DNA of 64,000 bases from Cepaea nemoralis. Taxonomy: Eukaryota; Mollusca; Gastropoda; Stylommatophora; Helicidae. Positions 11,551-22,726 of this stretch are shown here, piece after piece. The stretch spans positions 62,001 to 126,000 of the forward strand of contig JACEFZ010027037.1 of assembly GCA_014155875.1 (NCBI GenBank), read 5' to 3'. A program made the translations under genes and the position numbers. Every line of letters starts with the position of its first letter. Position 1 is the stretch's first letter. A model generated the notes under the pieces. The model worked only from the letters and a program-made list of their open reading frames with translations. It ran no database searches and was not told the origin of the DNA.

Positions 11551-11714
11551 CTGTAAAGGATATGCAACTAACTCTTAATCATACACAGCTGGGCTCCTAG
11601 CCAGTGATTCTTGAGTACAAGCAGATGCTGCACCTTTAAGCTAGTCCGCATGTTGGACAATCTAATACCACCACATGGACAATACTACAGCATGGAAGGG
11701 AGACAAAGTATAAT

Positions 11715-13265
11715 CAATGTGAAGACCAGCATTTGTGTGGAGACATGATTGTCTCTGACACACTACATGACATGTCAAGACCAGCATTTGTGTGGAGACA
11801 TGATTGTCTCTGACACTCAACATGACATGTCAAGACCAGCATTTGTGTGGAGACATGATTGTCTCTGACACTCTACATGACATGTCAAGACCAGCATTTG
11901 TGTGGAGACATGATTGTCTCTGACACTCTACATGACATGTCAAGACCAGCATTTGTGTGGAGACATGATTGTCTCTGACACTCTACATGACATGTCAAGA
12001 CCAGCATTTGTGTTCAGACATGATTGTCTCTGACACTCTACATGACATGTCAAGACCAGCATTTGTGTGGAGACATGATTGTCTCTGACACTTACATGAC
12101 ATGTCACAGACCAGCATTTGTGTGGAGACATGATTGTCTCTGACACTCAACATGACATGTCAAGACCAGCATTTGTGTGGAGACATGATTGTCTCTGACA
12201 CTCTACATGACATGTCAAGACCAGATTTTGTGTGGAGACATGATTGTCTCTGACACTCTACATGACAGCATTTGTATGGAGACATGATTGTCTCTGACAC
12301 TCAATGACATGTCAAAAGACCAGCATTTTGTATGGGACCATGATATGTCTCCTGACACTCTAACATGACATGTCAAGACCAGGCATTTGTGTGGAGACAT
12401 GATTGTCTCTGACACTACATGACATGTCACAAGACCCAGCATTTGTTGTGGAAGGAGACATGATGTCTCTGACACACTACATGTGACAATGTCAAGACCA
12501 GCATTTGTGTGGAACATGACTTGTCTCTGACACTCTACATGACATGTCAAGAACCAGCATTTGTGTGGAGACATGATTGTCTCTGACACTCAACATGACA
12601 TGTCAAGACCAGCATTTGTGTGGAGACATGATTGTCTCTGACACTCTACATGACATGTCAAGACCAGCATTTGTGTGGAGACATGATTGTCTCTGACACT
12701 CTACATGACATGTCAAGACCAGCATTTGTGTTGGAGACATGATTGTCTCTGACACTCAACATGACATGTCAAGACCAGCATTTGTGTGGAGACATGATTG
12801 TCTCTGACACTCTACATGACATGTCAAGACCAGCATTTGTGTGGAGACATGATTGTCTCTGACACTCTACATGACATGTCAAGACCAGCATTTGTGTGGA
12901 GACATGATTGTCTCATGACACTCTACATGACATGTCAAGACCAGCATTTGTGTGGAGACATGATTGTCTCTGACACTCTACATGACATGTCAAGACCAGC
13001 ATTTGTGTGGAGACATGATTGTCTCTGACACTCTACATGACATGTCAAGACCAGCATTTGTGTGGAGACATGATTGTCTCTGACACTCTACATGACATGT
13101 CAAGACCAGCATTTGTGTGGAGACATGATTGTCTCTGACACTCTACATGACATGTCAAGACCAGCATTTGTGTGGAGACATGATTGTCTCTGACACTCTA
13201 CATGACATGTCAAGACCAGCATTTGTGTGGAGACATGATTGTCTCTGACACTCTACATGACATGT
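11715..13265. repeat. 55-bp minisatellite, about 28 copies
   Basis: The unit is tgacatgtcaagaccagcat plus ttgtgtggagacatgattgt plus ctctgacactctaca. Each unit contains gagacaTGATtgtctc, a 6-bp stem with a 4-base loop, and the palindrome-like acatgacatgt. Copies at both ends are almost identical. Those at about 12240-12540 carry many single-base insertions and deletions. It lies in the SNRK intron 9733-13596. Confidence 0.93.
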
Positions 13266-13596
13266 CAAGAAGAAGAAGATACCTAAGGTTAGACAGGTTC
13301 ACATTGAACTGTTTTCTCATGCCATGCCAGGTTGTTCTGTCTTAACAACTGGTATGACATTTGTGAACACATCACTCCGCCATTCCAGTTTTGTAACCTG
13401 TTTATAACTCATGTTTGGGGAGATAATGTGGTGGCTTTTCTCAGTTCAGTTTCAGTATATGAGTGTTGTAATTCATCATTTCTCAGTTCAGTTTCAGTAT
13501 ATTAGTGTTGTCATTCATCATTTCAGCAAACAGTTGTTAGTGTTGGAACCAGTTTTGTTATCTTGTCTTTATGCTTAAATTATTTCCAACATTTAG
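13266..13596 (+). other. SNRK: Intron 3' part with acceptor
   Basis: This contains a short imperfect direct repeat (ttctcagttcagtttcagtatat near 13438 and 13480). It ends in a pyrimidine-rich acceptor, tatttccaacatttag at 13581-13596. Nothing else was seen. Confidence 0.5.
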
Positions 13597-14113
13597 CAAG
13601 AAAATCGATGTGAAGAAGGCCAAAACTGTATCCAGCCTACAAGAGCATTTTATCTCCTGCCATTGTTTCAATGTCGCCTGTGCTGAGAGACACAGACATC
13701 CCTGTTCTGAGCCTATCTGTTAGTCCTGTTGGCCCAGAGTTTATGAAGAGTCTGACAACCAGCATGACCCTTGACCGCCGCAGTGGCCAGAGGAAGCAGA
13801 AGCAGTATTCTGTACCCTTTCCAGAAGTTCAGAGTGATGGCAGTAGAACTGTGGCCACGTCTTCACTGTCTCCTGCTGCAGACAGACATAGCCGCAAGAC
13901 TCACCAGAAAGTCAAGTCAGCTCCGCTGGTGTCCTCATCTCCAGACACTGTTAAGTCAGGAGAGAAGAAAAAGAAGAAAGTTGGATCATCTTTTTCGAAG
14001 ATTGCAATGCTCAGCTCATTCTTTGAACGCAAGGCGGCCCAACAAGCAGGCCTGATCCCACAGACACCACCAGCTCAGCAACTGCTGCCACAGAGCGATG
14101 GAAGGAACAGAAA
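13597..14113 (+). CDS. SNRK: SNRK exon (basic linker) with an apparent 1-nt frameshift
   Basis: From the acceptor at 13596, in the frame left by the previous exon, it reads KKIDVKKAKTVSSLQEH and then runs into a stop. One T fewer in the TTTT run at 13648-13651 would join it to the next frame, SPAIVSMSPVLRDTDIPVLS, which stays open to the end. The exon is 517 nt as given. It would be 516 (172 codons) after removing one base, which is what phase 2 to phase 2 requires. KIDV also occurs in the linker of vertebrate SNRK as I remember it. The rest is Ser/Lys-rich (HQKVKSAPLVSSS, KSGEKKKKKVGSSF) with no enzyme domain. The donor is GTAGGC at 14114. Alternatively a weak acceptor at 13618 would skip the problem, but its upstream is purine-rich. 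Confidence 0.72.
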
Positions 14114-14269
14114 GTAGGCACACATCTTTCTTGCCTTGTGACTGCAATCCCTGTTGTGTCTTCAGCATGGAATTGACAGCCCTGTTTGCATCTAACATAC
14201 CTGCAGGATTAATGATTACTGAACTGAGTTTCTGTGTTGAGGATTCATCTATCTTCTGTATTCTTGTAG

Positions 14270-14870
14270 ATCTGTGACTCAGTGTACATATTGTATTGCT
14301 GAAGGTCAGTTTGTTTTGGTTTTCTTCTTCTCTTCCTCCATTTATCTCAGTGAAGTGTTTGCTGGGAGGAGATGTAAAGATCTTTCATGTGCTCTTTCTA
14401 ATGCACTTTCTAAGTTGATGTTCATTACTATAAAGTTGTTCTTGATACCATCACTCTATCTTTTACATGGTCTTCCACTTGCTCTGTATCTATTATATTT
14501 CTTCACTGTGGCTCTTTGTGGCACATGGTACCAGGGCATTCTTGTGAGGTGGCCAAACCATGTAATCTGTTCTTTACTGAAATGCATAACTGGTTTCAGT
14601 CTAGTCATCTTCTAATTTCCTCATTCCTGATTCTATCTCTATGGTTACTCCCATAGCTCTTCTAATGCATCTCATCTCTATTGTTATGATTTTGCTCTCA
14701 TTAGTAAGTTGCAGTAAGTGTCCATGTTTAATATTGGTAGCATAATGTTGTCTGCTACTTGTTTTGGTAGTAGTCTGTCTGTGTAGTGTGAAAGTTTAAG
14801 TTGTCTTGCATGGGTGACCATCTAAATTAACTTGTTCCCTGGGGTATAATTTGTAGTATGTTTGAATTTA
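14270..14870 (-). mobile_element. L-D type LINE C-terminal fragment, antisense
   Basis: The minus strand reads KEQITWFGHLTRMPWYHVPQ then RATVKKYNRYRASGRPCKR. This is the C-terminal signature of a non-LTR element (WFGHL.RMP...P..A, then R..GRP..R). It is followed by a decayed tail. Frameshifts are present and there are no catalytic motifs. Confidence 0.7.
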
Positions 14871-14999
14871 GTGGGCCGCTGATTTTTAGTTTTTCTGTCT
14901 AATCCTTTCCCATGCCTTTTGTGAGTGGCATTTAAACAACACACTGATTGCTGTGGCATTTTAATCGCATGCAAATTACATTTGTTCTGTTTGGTGGGG

Positions 15000-15665
15000 T
15001 TGTTGTGTGCATGTTGATGGATGAGTTTGTTGTTGTGTGCATGTTGTTGGATGAGTTTATTGTTGTGTGCATGTTGTTGGATGAGTTTGTTGTTTTGTGC
15101 ATGTTGTTGGGTGAGTTTGTTGTTGTGTGCATGTTATTGGATGAGTTTACTGTTGTGTGCGTGTTGTTGGATGAGTTTGTTGTTGGATGAGTTTGTTGTT
15201 GTGTGCATGTTGTTGGGTGTTTGTTGTTGTGTGCATGTTGTTGGATGAGTTTACTGTTGTGTGCATGTTGTTGGATGAGTTTGTTGTTGTGTGCATGTTG
15301 TTGGATGAGTTTGTTGTGTGCATGTTGTTGGATGAATTTATTGTTGTGGGCATGTTGTCATATGAGTTGTGCATTTTGTTTGATGAGTTTGTTGTGTGCA
15401 TGTTGTTGGATGAGTTTACTGTTGTGTGCATGTTGTTGGATGGATTTGTTGCTGTGGGCATTTGTTGGATGAGTTTGTTGTTTGCATGTTGTTGGATGAG
15501 TTTGTTGCTGTGTGTATGTTGTTGGATGAGTTTGTTGCTGTGTGCATTTTGTTGGGTGAGTTTGTTGTTGTGTGCATGTTGTTGGGTGAGTTTATTGTTG
15601 TGTGAATGTTGTTGGATGAGTTAATTGTTGTGTGCATGTTGTTGGATTAGTTTATTGTTGTGTGC
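15000..15665. repeat. 30-bp G/T-rich minisatellite
   Basis: The unit is tgttgtgtgcatgttgttgg plus atgagtttgt, in about 22 copies with scattered deletions. As a 10-codon unit it stays open in several frames on both strands (CACCWMSLLL on plus, NSSNNMHTT on minus). Those frames are repeat artefacts. Confidence 0.92.
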
Positions 15666-15689
15666 ATCACTGCTCGTTATGGTATAGTG

Positions 15690-15795
15690 TGAGTTGGTAG
15701 CTTAGTTATGTGGCCGAACCATTTCACTTGTTGTTTTCTAATTAAATCTAGCGTTGCTATTTCCCCCACATTCTTATCATCATAAAATCAGCTCT
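15690..15795 (-). mobile_element. L-D LINE C-terminal fragment, antisense
   Basis: The minus strand reads VGEIATLDLIRKQQVKWFGH then ITKLPTHTIP. This is close to the L-D segment at 2455-2560 (VIAELDFIRRQKVKWLGH). With the fragment at 14270-14870 it may be one element split by the 30-bp array. Confidence 0.65.
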
Positions 15796-16059
15796 GAAAA
15801 AAGGTTATATTGTTAAACTAACCTGTTCACACTGTAATTTGTAACGCAACTGAGGCGTTGTGTGTCACTTGTTTATGTTATGTCATGTCATGTTATGTTA
15901 TGATGATTAGTGTCACTGTCATTTGGCATTCCCATATGATACAGGCGATATCTCAAAGTACCTATACTTATGTTCTATGAAGAGATGGTTGTAATATCTC
16001 CTCTCTCGCCCTCGAAGATACAGCTTCCCTTCCAGGTCATGTAATTGCTAGGGCCGTAC

Positions 16060-16835
16060 TGCATTGACAATATCTGCTTTGTCCATGCTTCTTCCCACTT
16101 CTGTGTCATCTATAAGAGTGTGCTAGAAAATCATTGATGATATCCTCCCTGTCCTTACTTCTTCCCACTTCTATGTCGTGTGTAAGAGTGTGTTCGATAA
16201 TCATTGACGATATCCACCTTGTCCATGCTTCTTCCCACTTCTATGTCGTGTGTAAGAGTGCGCTAGAAAATCATTGATGATATCCACCTTGTCCATGCTT
16301 CTTCCCACTTCTGTGTCATATGTAAGAGTGTGCTAGAAAATCATTGACAATATCCGCCCTGTCCATGCTTCTTCCCACTTCTATGTCGTGTGTAAGAGTG
16401 TGCTAGAAAATCATTGACAATATCCGCCCTGTCCATGCTTCTTCCCACTTCTATGTCGTGTGTAAGAGTGTGCTAGAAAATCATTGACAATATCCGCCCT
16501 GTCCATGCTTCTTCCCACTTCTATGTCGTGTGTAAGAGTGCGCTAGAAAATTATTGACGATAACCGCCCTGTCCATGCTTCTTCCCACTTCTATGTCGTG
16601 TGTAAGAGTGCGCTAGAAAATTATTGACGATATCCACCTTGTCCATGCTTCTTCCCACTTCTGTGTCATATGTAAGAGTGTGCTAGAAAATCATTGACGA
16701 TATCCGCCCTGTCCTTGCTTCTTCCCACTTCTGTGTCGTGTGTGAGAGGGTGCTAGAAAATCATTGACGATATCCGCCCTGTCCTTGCTTCTTCCCACTT
16801 CTGTGTCATGTGTAAGAGTGTGCTAGAAAATTACG
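16060..16835. repeat. 70-bp minisatellite, about 11 copies
   Basis: The unit is ctatgtcgtgtgtaagagtg plus tgctagaaaatcattgacaa plus tatccgccctgtccatgctt plus cttcccactt. Variation is limited to a few columns (gtcgtg/gtcata, gacaa/gacga, cgccct/cacctt). Confidence 0.92.
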
Positions 16836-16879
16836 CTGTGTTTATGATCTTGAGTTCCATCCACACCACACAGTTTTGG

Positions 16880-17050
16880 ATTTTAAAAACAAACCAAAAA
16901 TTACCTAGGCTTCCCAGGTCGACCCATCCTAAACTGGGTACCAGGACGTGCCTTGGGAGATAAAGGTGGCCACCATGATACTTCCCACACCAGCCACTGG
17001 CTGCTGTTTGGTCTATAAAAATATGGCTCTAGCTCCAGGTGCCAAATGTG
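16880..17050 (+). mobile_element. S-E SINE fragment, sense
   Basis: It contains ccaggtcgacccatcctaaa then ctgggtaccaggacgtgcct, gggagataaaggtggccacc and atgatacttccc. Related copies are at 29936-30130 and 32300-32440 (sense) and 51680-51960 (antisense). The tRNA-like head is missing here. Confidence 0.6.
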
Positions 17051-17290
17051 CCTAAGACCTGTAAGAGGAACCTGCACTCTTTTGTTTACTTTTTTCTTTT
17101 GTGTGTTTACTTGCTTGGTGGGGGGGAGTGAAGTTGTGATATATTTGTGATTTGTCTGGGATATTTAAAGAGAAGAATAAAATGTGATGAGCAGCTCTGT
17201 CTCTGTGCCAGCTCTTCTGATTGTTTGCATTCTTATTGTTGGTTTTGTTCACGGCACTTGCTGTTTACAATTTTATGAAGTGTATCCTTG

Positions 17291-17780
17291 CATCATAGCG
17301 GAAGTGAAACAGAAATCAAAAATAGAAAAAGAATGGCCAAACATATTTTCAATGACATGACAATCTTAATGTCTAGAGAGATAAACAACACATTGACAAT
17401 GAGAATTGTCATATTTTTGTGTTTATACGAAGGGCGCAGAAACCTGGACAATGAATGAACAAGCAATTAGAAAGTTGAATTGAGGCCCTGGAAATGTGGA
17501 TATAGAGAAGAATATGTTGTGTAACACTGAAACAAATACAGAGGTTCTAGAGAGGCTGGGTATCAAAAGAACTGATGAAGGAAGTAAAACAGGGACCCAA
17601 AATATAACAGCCAATATGCAGTGAAAAATCAAATTCCGGCGAGCAAGAGGTAGACAGTGATACAAGTGGGAAGATAGCATTAAGACATGGACAAACAGCG
17701 GTCTGTCAGAGTGTATAAGCAGGTGAGATTGTTTTGGAGATCATTGCAGCCAACCTTTACTATGAAGATGGCACCTGCTT
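17291..17780 (+). mobile_element. L-C LINE C-terminal fragment, sense
   Basis: The sequence parallels 45960-46515 (KRIGMAKNTFNSMISSLTSR, WTRGRQ and RDRQCWRSIAANLHCEDG on that copy). Here the match is at DNA level, from gtgaaacagaaatcaaaaat to gcagccaacctttactatga. Frames are broken many times. Confidence 0.7.
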
Positions 17781-18039
17781 AATTGATGTGTCACTGAATG
17801 CCCACAATATGCTCTTTCTGTGAAATAGAACACAATATCAGTTGGACATTAGTGGAAACATCATGCCATTTACTTGACAAAGTAATCTATGAGCAATAGT
17901 GACTAAATAGCCGGACATTGCTATCACTATGTCCTGTGTTAGTTGCATGTCCTGTACAGAACATTGCATTCAATAGTGAAATACATTTTCACAGTTCCCC
18001 AAAATACTGTGTCAAATGTTCCAAATCAGCAGCATGTGA

Positions 18040-18260
18040 TTTGGAAGCAGACTGTAAAGCATTCAATGTTTAGACAGCAATGGCAGACTACTGAACGTAA
18101 AATGACCTAGTAAATCACAAACAGCTAATAAATGGTGTCTTTGATTGCGATGTCCTGTAAAGGATGTGCAACTACTTTAATTGTGATGTCCTGTAAAGGA
18201 TGTGCAACTACTTTAATTGTGATGTCCTGTAAAGGATGTGCAACTACTTTAATTGTGGTT
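18040..18260 (+). mobile_element. S-A SINE with triplicated 3' end
   Basis: It has S-A hallmarks (gcaatggcagactactgaac, then aatcacaaacagc and gcgatgtcctgtaaaggatg). The last 36 bases (ttgtgatgtcctgtaaagga plus tgtgcaactactttaa) occur three times in tandem at about 18145-18255. A minisatellite is therefore starting from the SINE tail. Confidence 0.8.
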
Positions 18261-18302
18261 CAGACTGCACAGGACATAACAGGCTGAAATACCACTTCTT
18301 TA

Positions 18303-18550
18303 ATACACTAAAAATAGGAGATAACTGATGAGTGTAACAGTGGAACTGGTACATTGATGACTTAACATTTGCCGCAAGGATGTCCAACATTTGCAGAAGA
18401 TATACATTACTTTGGCCTATAATAAACTAAAGATAGGAGATATTGATGAATGTATCAGTGGAACTGGTACATTGATGACTTGACATTTGCCACAAAGGTG
18501 TACAACATTTGCAGAAGAGATACAATTATTTTTGACTATATCCACTAAAT
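18303..18550. repeat. Two tandem copies of about 121 bp
   Basis: Each copy contains gtggaactggtacattgatg followed by acttaacatttgccgcaagg and acatttgcagaagatatac. Copy 1 starts near 18303 and copy 2 near 18424. They differ at several positions. Confidence 0.75.
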
Positions 18551-19149
18551 TTGAGGACAAACTCTATGGACATGTCAACAAATTTAAATTTGTTGCTGCT
18601 TTCTTTAAATATATTCAGGTTGACATCTGAAGGGAGGGAGGAAGAAATAAAGAAGATTGATTTTTAGGAAAAGAAAAGTTATTGAATGTTACGCTAGTTC
18701 ATGTGAGAAATGAAGTTAATTGAATCTTTTTATTTGGTTCCTGAATTGCGTTCTTCATGTTTGCTTTGACTATCAGTTTTATTTACTTTATTCTCTTCAT
18801 ATGTTTGTTGTACTAGTTCATCTTCATTGTTATAGTTTCTGTATGGATGCATTTGTTGTTTGGTTGTGAATTTCTTACTATAGTTTGGTTGTGAATTATA
18901 TATTTTGATTTTCATAGTTATGAGTCCTTAATGGTTTCTATTCATTTGATTGTAGCTGCAGCTAATAGTGGCATGTACACTTGTTCCTGGGTTATCTCTT
19001 CAGTGTGGGTTTTTACTGTGATCCTGTGGGGCTGGGGTTGATCTAGTCTCATAAAAAGGGTACCAGAAATGTTCTTGGGGGTAAGGTGGCAATTGTAATG
19101 CTGATTACATCTTCAAATTGTCAAACTGTCATGGGCATTATCTGTCTGC
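18551..19149 (+). other. Intron with a short S-E-like piece
   Basis: This is mostly AT-rich sequence without features. Positions 19030-19100 (gatctagtctcataaaaagg, gtaccagaaatgttcttggg, ggtaaggtggcaattg) resemble the S-E SINE body. Nothing else is supported. Confidence 0.4.
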
Positions 19150-19559
19150 TTGGGTGACCAGCATTCGTGGATGGTGTGGTTTGTAATGGATCACTTTTTG
19201 CTTGGGTGACCATCCATCATTCGTGGATGGTGTGGTTTGTAATGGATCACTTTCTGCTTGGGTGACCAGCATTCCTGGATGGTGTGGTTTGTAATGGATC
19301 ACTTTCTGCTTGGGGTGACCAGCATTCGTGGATGGTGTGGTTTGTAATGGATCACTTTCTGCTTGGGTGACCAGCATTCGTGGATGGTGTGGTTTGTAAT
19401 GGATCACTTTCTGCTTGGGTGACCAGCATTCGTGGATGGTGTGGTTTGTAATGGATCACTTTCTGCTTGGGTGACTAGCATTCGTGGATGGTGTGGTTTG
19501 TAATGGATCACTTTCTGCTTGGGTGACCAGCATTCGCAGATGGTATGTTTTGGAATGGA
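19150..19559. repeat. 52-bp minisatellite, about 8 copies
   Basis: The unit is ctgcttgggtgaccagcatt plus cgtggatggtgtggtttgta plus atggatcacttt. The array abuts the 38-bp array that follows and shares the motif ggatcactttc with it in the same register. Confidence 0.9.
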
Positions 19560-20345
19560 TCACTTTCATTGCACACGGACATCTCAGGTGTACAGGATCA
19601 CTTTCATTGCACACAGACATCTCAGGTGTACAGGATCACTTTCATTGCACACGGACATCTCAGGTATATAGGATCACTTTCATTGCACACGGACATCTCA
19701 GGTATATAGGATCACTTTCATTGCACACGGACATCTCAGGTATATAGGATCACTTTCATTGCACACGGACATCTCAGGTATATAGGATCACTTTCATTGC
19801 ACACGGACATCTCAGGTATATAGGATCACTTTCATTGCACACAGACATCTCAGGTGTACAGGATCACTTTCATTGCACACGGACATCTCAGGTATATAGG
19901 ATCACTTTCATTGCACACGGACATCTCAAGTGTATAGGATCACTTTCATTGCACACAGACATCTCAGGTGTACAGGATCACTTTCATTGCACACGGACAT
20001 CTCAGGTATATAGGATCACTTTCATTGCACACGGACATCTCAGGTATATAGGATCACTTTCATTGCACACGGACACCTCAGGTATATAGGATCACTTTCA
20101 TTGCACACGGACATCTCAGGTGTACAGTATCACTTTCGTTGCACATGGACACCTCAGGTATATAGGATCACTTTCATTGCACACGGACATCTCAGGTGTA
20201 CAGGATCACTTTCATTGCACACGGACATCTCAGGTGTACAGGATCACTTTCATTGCACATGGGCATCTCAGGTGTACAGGATCACTTTATTAAACACTGA
20301 TAGCTCTATAAATGTAAAGGATCACTTTCATTGCACACAGATAGG
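19560..20345. repeat. 38-bp minisatellite, about 20 copies
   Basis: The unit is gcacacggacatctcaggta plus tataggatcactttcatt. The tatata and gtgtac variants are interspersed. The last copies decay (tagctctataaatgtaaagg). Confidence 0.92.
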
Positions 20346-21200
20346 TCTATAATGAGTTATGAGCTAAGAACCGACATCACTACACTCGGGACATTCCCAC
20401 ACGTGCTCTGTCTCCTCATTCAACAGCCGGAGATGTGTGATACTACCAATTGTTCCAACCGCCATCTGATTGAAAGTTCTTCCACTTGGTCCCACAGGCG
20501 CCCTACCACCTCTCCTATGTCCATAGGTAATCTACCACCAAGAGGTGCATTCCCTGCCAACCTATCAGCCTGTTCATTCCCCCCGCACATGTGCATGACC
20601 ATGGCAGAAAATCCATACGATTCTCACAATCTTTGACATCTGAGGCTACAGTTACTGCTTCCACCTCCATTCTCATGCTGGAGGCTGTGGTCTCATATGC
20701 CAGACCCTACCTTTTTAAGCATCGTTCATTAGCCTTCGCAATGAAACCCCCAGCCATTACATCTGTTTCTCAATACTGACCCATCGGTGTAGGATAATTG
20801 TCACCTTGATGTGTGTTGCCCTGGATCAATTGTACCGCAAACTCTGTGCAGCCCCCTGCCCATTCTCTGCACTCACGACCCAGTGTTACTATTACATTGT
20901 TCCAGTCCAGTGTGTCGTCTGGTACTTTTACCTACTCTTTTTCACGATTGATGTTCTCTATGTCACGAACCTGCTGATATATATTTCTGCCTGTGCCATC
21001 CATGACCTGCCTTTTCTCAGTCTATGACCCTTAACCATATCCATGGCTTCATGCAGGGAGTGATCCCTGTCTGCAGCGACTCTCAGGTGCCATTTGGTTT
21101 GAAGGACCCTGTGGCTATCCACAGTTGTTGGTAATTTTGTCCTGTGTGCACTCCAGGATCACCCGCATGGCCAGCGCACTCTATGCACTCCAATTTAATA
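20346..21200 (-). mobile_element. L-B LINE, RNase H part, antisense
   Basis: On the minus strand QLSYTDGSVLRNRCNGWGF (near 20755-20812) matches the first catalytic Asp motif (TDGS) of RNase H. MRMEVEAVTVASDVK (near 20630-20675) matches the Glu-containing helix. A C-terminal part near 20380-20610 follows, including the antisense zinc-type tail cattcccacacgtgctctgt. Frames are broken. RNase H domains occur in I-type and related LINE clades. The clade is not resolved. Confidence 0.75.
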
Positions 21201-21354
21201 AACAAACAAACATTTTGGCTGAAATACTAAATATAAATATATCATCACAGATAATGTTTGAATGTGGAGTATGTTATCCCCAGAGTAATCCAAGATTCAA
21301 AAGGAAGTCCTTCATGATTTTATATCTAATCATTGGTTCAGCAGCAGTGATTTC

Positions 21355-21930
21355 ATCATCATCTTGTGCCATGCCGGTAAGCGTAGGCAGTTATGTTTTG
21401 CCTCATACATGATCACCAGAGTCGTGGATCAGCTCAGTGTTCTTGTCTTGACTATGCCATGTGGTCAAGCCATGCAGGTATTTACTTCTCTGTCTTCCCC
21501 TTGTTCCTTTTCCCTCAATCATGCCAGTGGTCACCCAATTCTCTAGTTTATTTCTTCTCATAATGTGCCAAAAATATTTTGACTGCGTCTAATTTCTCCA
21601 GTCAGTTTATGGTTTTAATTTGCCTCTTGTAGGACTTAGTCATTGGTTTTTCTGTCTGTCCATGGTATTTATTATTTGCATTTTCCTCAGAAACAATATT
21701 TCCACTGCCTTTGGATATTTCTCAGCTTGTCTGCTCATTGTCCACATTTCACATCCATACAAAAGTGCAGGTTGTAAGTTGTACTTCAACACTCTTTTTG
21801 TCATTGCAAATGACATCCTTTTATTGGTCAGTATGTTTTCCAACTTGCAAAAGGCTACCTTTGGCGTAGCGATTCTTCTTGTAATAAGGCATCTCCCATC
21901 AGATGTTATGACTGGTCCGAGATAAAACAT
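21355..21930 (-). mobile_element. L-A LINE, RT C-terminal part, antisense
   Basis: The minus strand reads LGPVITSDGRCLITRRIATP, VAFCKLENILTNKRMS, LLYGCEMWTMSRQAEKYPKA and FLRKMQ. It is homologous to the L-A copy at 24462-25570 from the palm/thumb region to the 3' end. Frameshifts and stops are present. Confidence 0.85.
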
Positions 21931-22726
21931 CCCTTCTTATGAAGAATATGTGCAGCTGTTTTAAATCGATCATGTGCTCGTTTTGAGGAGATGATGTTAT
22001 GAAATTAATACACAATTGACTTGTAACAGCTGTAAACCAAACTCTTTGCTGCTTAACTAATGATCAGTTATAAAACCACTTTGATACATACCCCATCTGT
22101 GAAAGAACCATTGTCTCCATACACAAAATCATTTATCAACTCCAGTATGAGTGCCAAGCAATTCTATAGGTAGAACAAAAAGACAGGATATCGAGTAACT
22201 GAACATATACCAGTGTGGGTGAAAAAGAGAGTTAATCAATGTTCAGGAATCCCTGTGCAGTCAACAGGTCATAAAATGTCAAAGTCGGTCATCAGGAAAC
22301 ATTTACTTATTAGCTGTCATTGAGTTAACAAAGAGAAGACATGTTGTATATTGTATCTGACAGACAGTAATCAATTGCTCAAATATATTGAGATCTTAAC
22401 AATTAGGCAATTCTAGTCATTTCTAGCAAACAGAAGAACTTCCTTTTAAATCTTAGAACACCTTGGGATAATATACTGTATATTCAAACAATATCGGTTA
22501 CTATGTATTTAGTATTTTAGCCAATGTATTATTTATTTTCTCACTTCATATGATATATAACTTTAAAGTATGCACCTGACGAGATGCAGACAAATATGCC
22601 GGGCAAGAAATGTTTGTGGCTTCTGTGTTTAAATTCACCTTTATATTGCCAGCTAAGTATTGTTTTTTTGGCTTGTCTGCTTTTTTGTTGTTTTATTATT
22701 CTTATTCATGGATAGAGACTTTTTTT
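21931..22726 (+). other. Intron; dispersed repeat near 22530-22640
   Basis: This is mostly featureless AT-rich sequence. The stretch around tgcacctgacgagatgcaga (22572-22591) with its flanks recurs near 55397-55470 (tgcacctgacgagatgtagc), so an unnamed dispersed repeat is present. No coding signal was seen. Confidence 0.5.

Larger units (their letters stand above)
10560..11580 (+). mobile_element. S-A SINE split by a hAT element
   Basis: The left part (10560-10765) contains gtgttcgaaacagctgtggg, agaaagcaatggcaaactac and aacttgccaagagatc, and ends catcctgtaaag. The right part resumes at 11551 with ctgtaaaggatatgcaacta, the normal 3' end of this family. The interruption is exactly the hAT element with its target duplication. 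Confidence 0.85.

Noticed and set aside
13671..14117. Independent 148-codon gene starting at ATG 13671
   Set aside because: The frame is internal to an exon with a good donor at 14114, and its phase fits neighbouring SNRK exons. The ATG is not a start.
11715..20345. CRISPR-like regular repeats
   Set aside because: These are head-to-tail tandem units with no unique spacers, in a eukaryotic intron.
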